Shown: positions 1-6,836 of the stretch, one piece after another
Layout of the letters: every line of letters starts with the position of its first letter
Numbering within the stretch: position 1 is the first letter of the stretch
Assembly (NCBI GenBank): GCA_900547745.1
Contig: URHT01000003.1
Coordinates: 39,220-103,219 of the forward strand
Direction: 5' to 3'
Origin: an uncultured Eubacteriales bacterium
GTDB lineage: Bacteria; Bacillota; Clostridia; Oscillospirales; Oscillospiraceae
DNA: 64,000 bases
Made by a program: the position numbers and the translations under genes
The notes under the pieces: generated by a model
The model's database searches: none
What the model saw: the letters and a program-made list of their open reading frames with translations, nothing else
What the model was told of the DNA's origin: nothing

Positions 1-384
1 CAGCTCCACGCCGAAGTAGCGTGAGCCGTCGCCGTAGAAGATGGGGTAGGGCTTGAAGTAGTAGTCGTGGATCGGGCTGTTCTCGATGGTAGAGCAGCAA
101 TCGGCACAGTAGGGATCGTCGTTGTCCAGCGGATACCAGCAGTGGTCGGTGTCGATGATGCGCCCGCAGCGGACGCAGCGGGTGTAGTCCCGGTCGTAGC
201 ATTCGGGGCAGATGGGGAAGTCATCGTTCTCACTGCGGTTGTGGGCGCGTAGGAAACGGCTGCCGCAGTCGGTGCAGACAAGGGTCAGGTCGTCCAAACA
301 GTCGGGGCAGTAGAGCCTGCCGTTGAACTCGGTAAGCTCTCCTTCGGCAGTACCGCAGTGGGCACAGGTGCGGAGTTCGGTCAT
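1..384 (-). CDS. CxxC-rich amidoligase-type protein, 3' truncated by window edge
   Basis: The 128 codons visible run from an ATG at 384 off the left edge of the window. The start is set by a GGAGG-type site about 8 bases upstream (392-397). The product is packed with zinc-binding pairs (CAHC, CPDC, CTDC, CPEC, CVRC, CADC). Its last residues read YFGVELE, the sequence that typically opens the ATP-grasp-like Amidoligase_2 domain (PF12224), which forms amide bonds between an amino acid and a peptide or protein. The catalytic part is outside the window. I infer a zinc-ribbon array fused to an amidoligase, an architecture seen on clostridial mobile elements. Confidence 0.6.
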   Translation of the reverse strand, partial: MTELRTCAHCGTAEGELTEFNGRLYCPDCLDDLTLVCTDCGSRFLRAHNRSENDDFPICPECYDRDYTRCVRCGRIIDTDHCWYPLDNDDPYCADCCSTIENSPIHDYYFKPYPIFYGDGSRYFGVEL

Positions 385-411
385 AACAAAAGTCCTCCAA
401 AATATAAAATT

Positions 412-436
412 GGCCTCCGGGGATCACCCGGAGGCC
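412..436 (-). terminator. Rho-independent terminator after the XRE gene
   Basis: There is a perfect 10-bp GC-rich stem with a 5-base loop. On the minus strand it is followed by an AT-rich tail containing TTTT. It lies just past the stop codon of the small XRE gene and just before the amidoligase start. Confidence 0.75.
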
Positions 437-502
437 TTCACTTATATATTACATATTTGGAGTTCCCTGTCAAAACGGAAACGTAGGGTTCTTCTCCCAG
501 TA

Positions 503-736
503 TCACTCATCAAAAAGTAAGAACTTATACGGCTGCACATCCAGCACTTCCGCAATGCCAAACAGCGTATCCAGCGAGATCGCTTTGTTGATATTGGGCG
601 CTTCTACATGTCCGATAAAGGCCGGACTTCGCCCAAGCTCCTCGGCAAGCTGCTCTTGCGTCAGCCCCCGCAGCTTACGATAATAGGCAATTTTCAAGCC
701 AAGCTGCAAATATTTGTTTGCGTACTGTTCCTTCAT
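503..736 (-). CDS. Small XRE-family helix-turn-helix regulator
   Basis: This 77-residue single-domain DNA-binding protein has the classic HTH_3 pattern (GLKIAYYRKLRGLTQEQLAE, then GRSPAFIGHVE). The ATG at 736 is preferred because GGGAG lies about 10 bases upstream. An ATG at 742 is in frame but too close to that site. The gene is divergent from the zinc-ribbon operon at 877, with an AT-rich region between that contains short palindromes, so it probably represses that operon or itself. The same protein type recurs at 48554-48784 in the core region. Confidence 0.85.
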   Translation of the reverse strand: MKEQYANKYLQLGLKIAYYRKLRGLTQEQLAEELGRSPAFIGHVEAPNINKAISLDTLFGIAEVLDVQPYKFLLFDE

Positions 737-749
737 AAGCATCAACTCC

Positions 750-760
750 CGATAGTATCG
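750..760. promoter_or_regulatory. Short palindrome in the leader of the XRE gene
   Basis: An 11-base palindrome (CGATA-G-TATCG) lies 14 bases upstream of the XRE start codon. It may be part of an autoregulatory operator. This is inferred from position only. Confidence 0.3.
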
Positions 761-779
761 TATCGGAAATGCGAAGCAA

Positions 780-808
780 TTGACATGAGCCTTTAATTAT
801 AGTATTAT
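780..808 (+). promoter_or_regulatory. Sigma-A promoter of the zinc-ribbon operon
   Basis: The -35 is TTGACA at 780-785, the spacer is 17 bases, and the -10 is TATTAT at 803-808. It is the only consensus-quality promoter upstream of the gene at 877. Confidence 0.75.
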
Positions 809-821
809 ATCTATTAGATAT
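807..821. promoter_or_regulatory. Palindromic operator candidate over the transcription start
   Basis: A perfect 15-base palindrome (ATATCTA-T-TAGATAT) overlaps the end of the -10 box and the predicted transcription start of the zinc-ribbon operon. A repressor here would block initiation; the divergent XRE protein is the obvious candidate. Confidence 0.45.
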
Positions 822-876
822 GATTATGTACTTTTTGACACATAATCGAAAAAGAGTTTGAAGGAGTGAAAGAGAT

Positions 877-1494
877 ATGTATTGCCACGAGTGTGGGACA
901 CAGCTTCCTGATGGGGCGATGTTCTGCCCGAATTGCGGCACGGGCACAGGATCGGCAGCATCGACAACTCAGGGCAGCACAGCAGAGCAGCCACATACTC
1001 CGAGCGAACCGGCGGCCGCACCGACGACGGGCGCTTCGCCGACTGCGCCGGTAAGACATCGGCACTTTCCCTTCGGTACGATTGTGGCAGCGGTCATTTT
1101 GGTGGCAGCGGTGTGGATGCTGTTTACCAACTACGAAAATAGACCAATACGCGACCTGAAAGGTATTGTTTTTACCCAATACGACGTTGGCGACTCGCTG
1201 GGGAAGGTCATCGGCGAGAATATGTCCCATACAAAATGGTCTTCTGAAAAACGGGGGAATGACAGCTATGACGTTACTGTATCAGGTGTAGAGAATATGT
1301 ATGACTCTTTGGTCGAGGCGACTTTCCGGGTGACATACATAGATGATGCCGTGCATGGTGTCCTGACCCGTGCCTCTGTGAATGGACAGGTATGCACCGA
1401 CGCCTCCGATCTAGCGGTGGTAATGCTGCTGCTTTACGGTCAGCTGGACGAGGACACGCTGGCAGGACTGATGCTATGGAACAGCATATGGTGA
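877..1494 (+). CDS. Zinc-ribbon single-pass membrane protein
   Basis: This 205-residue protein has an N-terminal zinc ribbon (C3-x2-C6 and C17-x2-C20) and a Pro/Ala/Thr-rich linker to about residue 60. One hydrophobic segment follows (about 65-83), then a C-terminal domain of about 120 residues that I do not recognise. GAAGGAG precedes the ATG. It is the first gene of a three-gene operon in which every product combines a zinc ribbon with membrane segments. The ribbon is expected on the cytoplasmic side and the C-terminal domain outside. Function is unknown. Confidence 0.85.
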   Translation: MYCHECGTQLPDGAMFCPNCGTGTGSAASTTQGSTAEQPHTPSEPAAAPTTGASPTAPVRHRHFPFGTIVAAVILVAAVWMLFTNYENRPIRDLKGIVFTQYDVGDSLGKVIGENMSHTKWSSEKRGNDSYDVTVSGVENMYDSLVEATFRVTYIDDAVHGVLTRASVNGQVCTDASDLAVVMLLLYGQLDEDTLAGLMLWNSIW

Positions 1495-1507
1495 GAGGGA
1501 GGACACT

Positions 1508-2038
1508 ATGATCGACGGATATTGCCCCAAGTGTCACGAAAAAAGAAACGGTGAGCCAGGAACAGCCTGCGGCATCTGCGGTACGATATTGTGGGGATAC
1601 GACTCCCCTGTAAACTATTTGTTCGCCGTAGACAGAGGATTCAGCTATATTCATTACAAGGAAATCAACACGGAGGCAGAATTAAAGGACGACTGTGTGG
1701 AGATCACGCAGACAAACACGTGGTTCGCATTTTTCAAGCGTCCTTCGTCCAAGGTATCTATTCCTTATGCGGACATACAGGACATAGAGATTTACCGCAG
1801 CTGGAATTATTGGAATTTGTTGTTTGCCGCGCTCATTACCATAATCAGCGGTGTGTGCCGGTGGTACTGGATCCTGTTCGTGCTGTTGTTCCTGTACACG
1901 GCAGCGGGACGTATTATAGCTATTCACTACAAGGATGACGCCGTTTTGCGTGTACCGATTAGCGCTTTTGGGAAAGAACCCCGCGTAGATCAATTTGTTG
2001 CGGAGCTGAACCAACGTATACTAAAGGGGGTACAATGA
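1508..2038 (+). CDS. Zinc-ribbon protein with PH-like region and two membrane helices
   Basis: This 176-residue protein has four zinc-ligand cysteines near the N terminus (C6, C9, C21, C24). A beta-rich segment (about 38-95) contains SIPYADIQDIEI, typical of bacterial PH-like domains. Two adjacent hydrophobic helices follow (about 102-117 and 119-138), then a soluble tail. It starts 13 bases after the upstream stop, and its stop overlaps the next start in an ATGA arrangement, so translation is coupled. The PH-like assignment is from pattern only and the function is unknown. Confidence 0.85.
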   Translation: MIDGYCPKCHEKRNGEPGTACGICGTILWGYDSPVNYLFAVDRGFSYIHYKEINTEAELKDDCVEITQTNTWFAFFKRPSSKVSIPYADIQDIEIYRSWNYWNLLFAALITIISGVCRWYWILFVLLFLYTAAGRIIAIHYKDDAVLRVPISAFGKEPRVDQFVAELNQRILKGVQ

Positions 2039-2946
2039 TGGCAAAATTCTGTATCTATTGCGGCAAGCCTATTGATGAAAAAACGAAGTTCTGTCCATTC
2101 TGCGGCAAGGCAGCCACGACAGAACAGCCCGTGGCAGTGCAGTCTGCGGTAAGCCCTACATCCGCCAGCACTCTTCCTGCAGAGCCTGCCCCGGCACAGG
2201 TTCCTTCACCTCAGCCGACACCGACTTCGGCACCGGCCACTGGCCACACGAACTGGCTGCTGATCGGATCCATCGCTGTGATTGTGGCCGTGCTGGTGCT
2301 GGTCGTGCTCCTAGTGCTCCGTGATATGGACACTAAGGATCAGCCACAGAGCACACATGCACAGGACACCCAAAGTCAGTGGCCGGATATCCCCGGGTTC
2401 AGTCAGGATGACGTCGAAGGCGTGGCATATACGCTGCTTCCGGAATGTGAACTTCTGTCCTATGGCCGTGTCTACTACAACGAGGATGAGCAGAGCGTAT
2501 TCCTCTATGATTGCCGCCTGAAAGCACCAGAGGACAGTCTGCTGGATCTCACAGATGCCACAGTGGATATACGGGTGGATCTGAGCGACCCCGACATAAA
2601 CATGTGCAGCTTTTCCGGCTTTGACGGCACGCTCAAGCTGAAGACCGGCGACTACTTCACCATCTATGATGATGGCGGCAACGAAATTGAGGTCTCCTTC
2701 GAGGCTCAGCCGTACGTTGTTTCCGGCGGATATGCCATCCAATTCCCCAACGTGTTCGTGGCGGATCTGACGTGGATGGATATACGGGGAATAAGCGACC
2801 CAGCCATGTCTTTGGATATGTCCTTTGACATCGCTGGCGACGACAGCCCCTTTGCCTACGCACTGAGCACCGAGGATGATGCCTATACCATCTTTTTGGA
2901 CACATCCTTCCGCCCGGTGGCCTACACCAGTACCAACTATTCTTAA
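2035..2946 (+). CDS. Zinc-ribbon single-pass membrane protein, third of the operon
   Basis: This 303-residue protein has an N-terminal zinc ribbon (C6, C9, C20, C23) and a long Pro/Ala/Ser linker (about 25-70). A strong transmembrane helix (about 74-95) follows, then an acidic extracytoplasmic domain of about 200 residues rich in Asp and aromatic residues. The layout matches the first gene of the operon, but the outer domain differs. The ATG overlaps the preceding stop and there are two consecutive ATG codons. A strong terminator follows directly. No catalytic motif was seen. Confidence 0.85.
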   Translation: MMAKFCIYCGKPIDEKTKFCPFCGKAATTEQPVAVQSAVSPTSASTLPAEPAPAQVPSPQPTPTSAPATGHTNWLLIGSIAVIVAVLVLVVLLVLRDMDTKDQPQSTHAQDTQSQWPDIPGFSQDDVEGVAYTLLPECELLSYGRVYYNEDEQSVFLYDCRLKAPEDSLLDLTDATVDIRVDLSDPDINMCSFSGFDGTLKLKTGDYFTIYDDGGNEIEVSFEAQPYVVSGGYAIQFPNVFVADLTWMDIRGISDPAMSLDMSFDIAGDDSPFAYALSTEDDAYTIFLDTSFRPVAYTSTNYS

Positions 2947-2956
2947 GTGTAAGCAA

Positions 2957-3000
2957 AAGGGGTGCCTTTCTGCGCACGGAAAGGTGCCCCTTCTATTTTC
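2957..3000 (+). terminator. Rho-independent terminator of the zinc-ribbon operon
   Basis: A 14-bp stem with two internal G-U pairs (2957-2970 with 2979-2992) is followed by TCTATTTTC. It begins 10 bases past the last stop codon. Confidence 0.85.
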
Positions 3001-3178
3001 TTACATGCTTGTACGGGACTTCGCCTAATCCTCATCTATCACGAGATAAAATTTGCGCTTAGACACGGATTCGTTCCAATGCAGCTCAAGCCACCTTATA
3101 TTTATGTTTGCTATTTCGCTTTATAATCACGCAAAATGCGGTTTTCACTCAAGCTGCATTACAAAAAAATACAAAAAA

Positions 3179-3220
3179 GACCGAGGCACATCGTCTGAGT
3201 GCACCTCGGTCCTATTTTTT
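3179..3220. terminator. Bidirectional terminator overlapping the end of the 54-residue gene
   Basis: The stem GACCGAGG/CCTCGGTC (3179-3186 with 3204-3211) has T-runs on both sides (TTTTTT on the plus strand, a T-rich tract on the minus strand). It ends transcription of the leftward genes and backs up the rightward terminator at 2957. Confidence 0.75.
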
Positions 3221-3376
3221 CTTCTTTACGGACGGCGTGTATGCTGACCGGATTTTGATTTGCATTGCGCGGTAGTCAGCTTCGTTGATTACCTTCCGTT
3301 CCAATAATGCTTCATTGAAGTATTGCAGCATTCCTTCGTGATATGCACTCTCTTTTGTCAATTTCCCTGTCGGCAT
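3212..3376 (-). CDS. 54-residue protein with SHOCT-like helix
   Basis: The ORF is short but convincing. An AAGGAGG-type ribosome site lies about 9 bases before the ATG at 3376, and the gene sits 44 bases downstream of the replication-initiator-like gene on the same strand. The central sequence (NEALLERKVINEADYRAMQ) resembles the short SHOCT motif, often found in small proteins on mobile elements. The C terminus is lysine-rich (KKKK). The stop codon falls in the arm of the terminator at 3179-3220. Function is unknown. Confidence 0.65.
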   Translation of the reverse strand: MPTGKLTKESAYHEGMLQYFNEALLERKVINEADYRAMQIKIRSAYTPSVKKKK

Positions 3377-3420
3377 CGCGCCTTCCTCCTTTCCAGCTTA
3401 TTATCATGTCCGATGGCATT

Positions 3421-4515
3421 TCAAAAAATACACGGAACCAGGTGGCCATTTTTCTTGATACTAACGCTATCCCGTCCTTCGCCCAGCTCGTTCAAAATCA
3501 TCAGCAGCGACGGGAGCTGTTTGACGGGGTATTTTTCCCGCAGCGGCAGGGGATGAATGCCCAACCTTTGAAAATGGGCTAAGCACGTTTCCCACTGTTC
3601 TTCTGTCAGCCCTTTCCGCGCTTCTTTGAGGGACGAACTATTCGCCGTTCTCAAAATACTTTTCAGCCGTTTTCGCATTTTCTTCTTCATTCCGTCTGAT
3701 TTATCAACGATTTCCAGCTGCGCCTTCAGCTTGCGGTACATTCCGCCATACATGCACTTCTGCGCATATTTCAGAATCAATTTCCTGCTATTCTGGCTCA
3801 AAGCCTGTATCGCATCTACAGTTGTTTCCAGATGTTCCTTCTTGCTAAAATCCCGGATCCACGCGCGACCACAGTGTAGCTCAACTCTTAAAACGCTCTT
3901 TGGCAGCTTCTCTCCCTTCATCAGGCCCTCGCGTTTCATTTGCAACAGTTTGTCATACGCTACCAACTGAGCCCGTCCATTGTCCCAACGCACGGCATGA
4001 CGCCTCTGTTCGGATTCCTTGACGAATGCGGAGGACAGCGGTTCGCCCAAGCGCAGCAGACGTATCAATTCCGCTGCTGCATTTTTGCGATTCCAGCAGA
4101 TATTGACACAGAGGTCCAGCCGATGCAGTTGCCATGCGTTCATATCTTCCGGCAGCCCCGCTTTTCGCATGACCAATGTGAAATTATCCCGTATTTCCTC
4201 CAGTGTGTCCTGATACGGCGGCACAATACCAAGATACGAAGCATCCGGTTCCAGCAACTTGCGAGGATTGACCGTCAACGAGATCATGTTCTGGCGCCCA
4301 CGCGCCAGGAACACCTGAATCCCATTTCTCGAAAACGCATTACACCGCCACGCGAATACCCCGCCGTTTTCCTTCACCGGATAAAACTCGCCTCCGCGGC
4401 TGCATTGCCTCAGCCGATCAAACGCATTCGCAAATACAGCGTCTGTCGGATTCCATCGCAGTTCCAGAGTGTGAAAAGAGAAACCGTCTGATGTCAAAAA
4501 GATCTTCTTGCCCAT
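3421..4515 (-). CDS. Replication-initiator-like protein (Rep / phage CRI-like)
   Basis: This is a basic protein of 364 residues. Four blocks recall rolling-circle replication initiators of the filamentous-phage gpII/X type: LTVNPRKLL (about 80-88), HRLDLCVN (131-138), YDKLLQMK (187-194) and LRVELHCG (209-216). The start at 4515 is chosen because GGGAGG lies about 7 bases upstream; an in-frame start further upstream lacks a ribosome site. The assignment rests on motif resemblance only. Context supports replication or mobilisation of the element: it is followed by the 54-residue gene and shares the block with a serine recombinase. Confidence 0.45.
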   Translation of the reverse strand: MGKKIFLTSDGFSFHTLELRWNPTDAVFANAFDRLRQCSRGGEFYPVKENGGVFAWRCNAFSRNGIQVFLARGRQNMISLTVNPRKLLEPDASYLGIVPPYQDTLEEIRDNFTLVMRKAGLPEDMNAWQLHRLDLCVNICWNRKNAAAELIRLLRLGEPLSSAFVKESEQRRHAVRWDNGRAQLVAYDKLLQMKREGLMKGEKLPKSVLRVELHCGRAWIRDFSKKEHLETTVDAIQALSQNSRKLILKYAQKCMYGGMYRKLKAQLEIVDKSDGMKKKMRKRLKSILRTANSSSLKEARKGLTEEQWETCLAHFQRLGIHPLPLREKYPVKQLPSLLMILNELGEGRDSVSIKKNGHLVPCIF

Positions 4516-4932
4516 AAAGTGCCCTCCCAACATGGCTTTTATTTTCCTGTTGGGCTCCGTATCTTTTTAAAATTGCTTTTCTTTTTTCTTTGTTTTTCCC
4601 CCTTCCCTGATAGGATAAGAGAAAAACAGGGCTTTCCATTTTCCCGGTTTTATTTTCCTATATATTCTGACCATCCTCAGTTGCTGCCCCACCGCGCAGC
4701 GCAGAATCAGCATGCCTCTCCGCGTTTTTGCAGCATGCTCTCATGCAGCATAGCAAAATAAGCTGTTGCTTTTGATACGCATAGGGCTTTTCTTTTTCGC
4801 GCAACCGCAACCATCTGATATGTGGCAAATTTCATGTGATGATTCCGGCTCTTTGCTCTTGCATTCCTCGGAAAGCCTGAAATAGTTGCTGAAATTTGCA
4901 ATTTTGTTGGTTGCAGGCTTCTGCAACTGCAA
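4516..4932. other. Non-coding interval upstream of the Rep-like gene
   Basis: About 420 bases carry no convincing gene. Two short overlapping open frames on the minus strand (4707-4932) lack ribosome sites and family resemblance. The stretch is AT-rich and T-rich, contains the leader of the Rep-like gene, and ends in a perfect 7-bp hairpin (4910-4916 with 4921-4927) next to the long inverted repeat. It is a plausible place for a replication origin if the neighbouring gene is a rolling-circle initiator. Confidence 0.4.
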
Positions 4933-4986
4933 AAGAATACAAAAGCGCCGGACTTTTGTTTGAAAGTCTGGCGCTTTTGTATTCTT
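4933..4986. repeat. 24-bp inverted repeat, terminator or origin structure
   Basis: Arms 4933-4956 and 4963-4986 pair over 24 positions with a single G-U and a 6-base loop. The structure starts 5 bases after the stop of the 566-residue gene on the minus strand, so it can act as its terminator, although the trailing T-run is weak (TTCTTTTG). A second perfect hairpin lies 6 bases away (4910-4927). Such paired hairpins beside a Rep-like gene also fit a double-strand origin. Confidence 0.6.
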
Positions 4987-4990
4987 ATTT

Positions 4991-6691
4991 CTATGCCTGT
5001 TTTTTCAGTTTTTCTGTATAGAAAGCGGCCACATTCACAGACTTTTCTCCTACCTTGATCGTGCTGTAATCCATCCCTTCTCTACAGGTCATAATGCCCA
5101 TATCGCACAGCCGATTTGTTAGTGCGCTGTATGAAAGCCATGGCCATTTTCCTTGTGCCATCTTTTTGAATTTCGCATACCCAAAAACAAGAAGTTCATT
5201 GTCGTTCACGATTTTTCTCCGGCCGCCATCGGGTATTTCTGTTTCACCCTTTTTGATCTCTCCTGCTTCCTGGCAGCATTTACGAATATCTTTCAGCAAT
5301 TCTTCAACGACCTTTTCTGTACGCTTTTCCGTATCCGACCATAGCTGTCTTTGCTGTGATGCCCACAATTTACTATCCTCTGAAAGTTCTTTCAGATCTT
5401 CACCTCTCCCATAAAGTACCAGGAAATTAGTCGCCAATTGGAAAAACTTCTGATATCCCCTGAGTCGCTGCCGCTCACTCTTCTCGGATTCCAACTCTTT
5501 TTGCGCTCCCCGTGCTGCTTTACGAAGCTCATCCTTCCAATCTTGCATCCAATCGAACTGCTCTGTGAGGTCTTCCGGGAAGTCCTCCCCCCAATTCTCC
5601 AGCCCATATCGGAAGCCATCCAGCAAGACATTCGCCTTGGTCGGCAGGCGCTGCGGATCATCTACGATGATATTGATTACGGCACTGCTTATGATCTCTT
5701 CCGTGCTTACTAAAATAGGGACGAGTTTTCCAAAGGGAAATTTCTCCCAGCTGCGTTTTCTCTCTATGGTCTCCTGCATCTGTTCCACAGCCCTCTGCTG
5801 AATGCGCGGCTTATCCACCTGGATATATGGTCTTACCTCGCAGGAGTTGCTGATTTCCTCCCTTTTTGACAGGGACGGGCCATAGTTTACCTCTCCACGC
5901 ACAATAGGATCTTTCCGCAAGAAGTCTTGCGTCCAGATATGCAGCTTCTTTGCGACCTCCTCCGCCATGTCATCATCCTTGCACACATAGTTCAGCAGAT
6001 ACCACAGCATCATCTTTTTGGGAAGCGCTGGCATCAATTGCAAGGAGATGAGATACGTTGCCAGCGGCCACACCAGCTCACTGCTCTTCGCGTCGGGATA
6101 GGCGCAAACCGACACATTGTCTTCCCAGTTGTCTTTATAATTCTTTATGCGCCGCAGGAAGTTCCTGGGGAACTTTTCCTCAATTTCCTCCATTTCCGGC
6201 AGGAATATTTTCCACAGTTCCCGCATCTGCCGCTTGCTGTTCATCCAGTCCTGCTCGTTCATACCCAGCGGCTCCATATTGCCGCGGCGTTCAAAAAACG
6301 GCAGCTCCATCAGACAAGCAATAATCTTATCGTCATAATACACCTCGAAATAGGTATACCGCCGGAAGGCTGTTCCGCCTTCTGCCAACTCATGCAGCCG
6401 GAAGTATTCCACGCAAACGGCACCACAAAATACCGTTTTGCCCTTTGGCGTCCGCAGCACAACATAGGGGGGCTCAGCAGAATACTCTACAAAATCAGTA
6501 ATGTCCACCGTTGTCGAACAGCGTGTGCCTATTTCTTCCAGCCATTCCATTTCTGTATTCTTTTGCTCGCTCACCTGAAGAAGCGGCGGCTTCTCCCCAG
6601 CGCTCAAGCGGCGAAGCAGCTTGTCCCTTCTCGCGCTTACCCGATCATATATTTTCTCATCCACAAAAGAATAGAAGTCCTTCCTTGCCAT
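4991..6691 (-). CDS. Unrecognised 566-residue protein of the left element
   Basis: This is a soluble protein with no signal peptide or membrane segment, and I do not recognise its family. It is rich in charged and aromatic residues. A stretch near residues 400-430 (KAARGAQKELESEKSERQRL) is probably coiled coil. The C-terminal 80 residues (NELLVFGYAKFKKM, then a helix-turn-like run ending KLKK) look like a small winged-helix or wedge domain. AAAGGAGGG precedes the ATG, and a consensus promoter lies at 6727-6754. It is divergent from the serine recombinase. By position it may serve replication or maintenance of the element. Confidence 0.75.
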   Translation of the reverse strand: MARKDFYSFVDEKIYDRVSARRDKLLRRLSAGEKPPLLQVSEQKNTEMEWLEEIGTRCSTTVDITDFVEYSAEPPYVVLRTPKGKTVFCGAVCVEYFRLHELAEGGTAFRRYTYFEVYYDDKIIACLMELPFFERRGNMEPLGMNEQDWMNSKRQMRELWKIFLPEMEEIEEKFPRNFLRRIKNYKDNWEDNVSVCAYPDAKSSELVWPLATYLISLQLMPALPKKMMLWYLLNYVCKDDDMAEEVAKKLHIWTQDFLRKDPIVRGEVNYGPSLSKREEISNSCEVRPYIQVDKPRIQQRAVEQMQETIERKRSWEKFPFGKLVPILVSTEEIISSAVINIIVDDPQRLPTKANVLLDGFRYGLENWGEDFPEDLTEQFDWMQDWKDELRKAARGAQKELESEKSERQRLRGYQKFFQLATNFLVLYGRGEDLKELSEDSKLWASQQRQLWSDTEKRTEKVVEELLKDIRKCCQEAGEIKKGETEIPDGGRRKIVNDNELLVFGYAKFKKMAQGKWPWLSYSALTNRLCDMGIMTCREGMDYSTIKVGEKSVNVAAFYTEKLKKQA

Positions 6692-6726
6692 GCAGCACCC
6701 TCCTTTGTTATAATTCTATACTTTTC

Positions 6727-6754
6727 ATTATATACGATATTTTTTCTATAGCAA
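6727..6754 (-). promoter_or_regulatory. Sigma-A promoter of the 566-residue gene
   Basis: On the minus strand, the -35 is TTGCTA (6749-6754), the spacer is 16 bases, and the -10 is a perfect TATAAT (6727-6732). It lies about 35 bases upstream of the start codon. Confidence 0.7.
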
Positions 6755-6769
6755 GAATTCTTTCTCTCC

Positions 6770-6798
6770 TTGCCTTCTCTTGCTTTACATGTTACAAT
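6770..6798 (+). promoter_or_regulatory. Sigma-A promoter of the serine recombinase
   Basis: The -35 is TTGCCT (6770-6775), the spacer is 17 bases, and the -10 is TACAAT (6793-6798). It is back-to-back with the promoter at 6727-6754, so the two divergent genes may be co-regulated. Confidence 0.65.
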
Positions 6799-6836
6799 AT
6801 AGAACATGATACAACGAACTTGTTCGGAGGTATACC

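Noticed and set aside
4707..4932. Two short overlapping minus-strand frames beside the inverted repeat
   Set aside because: They have no ribosome site and no similarity, and run through the hairpins.
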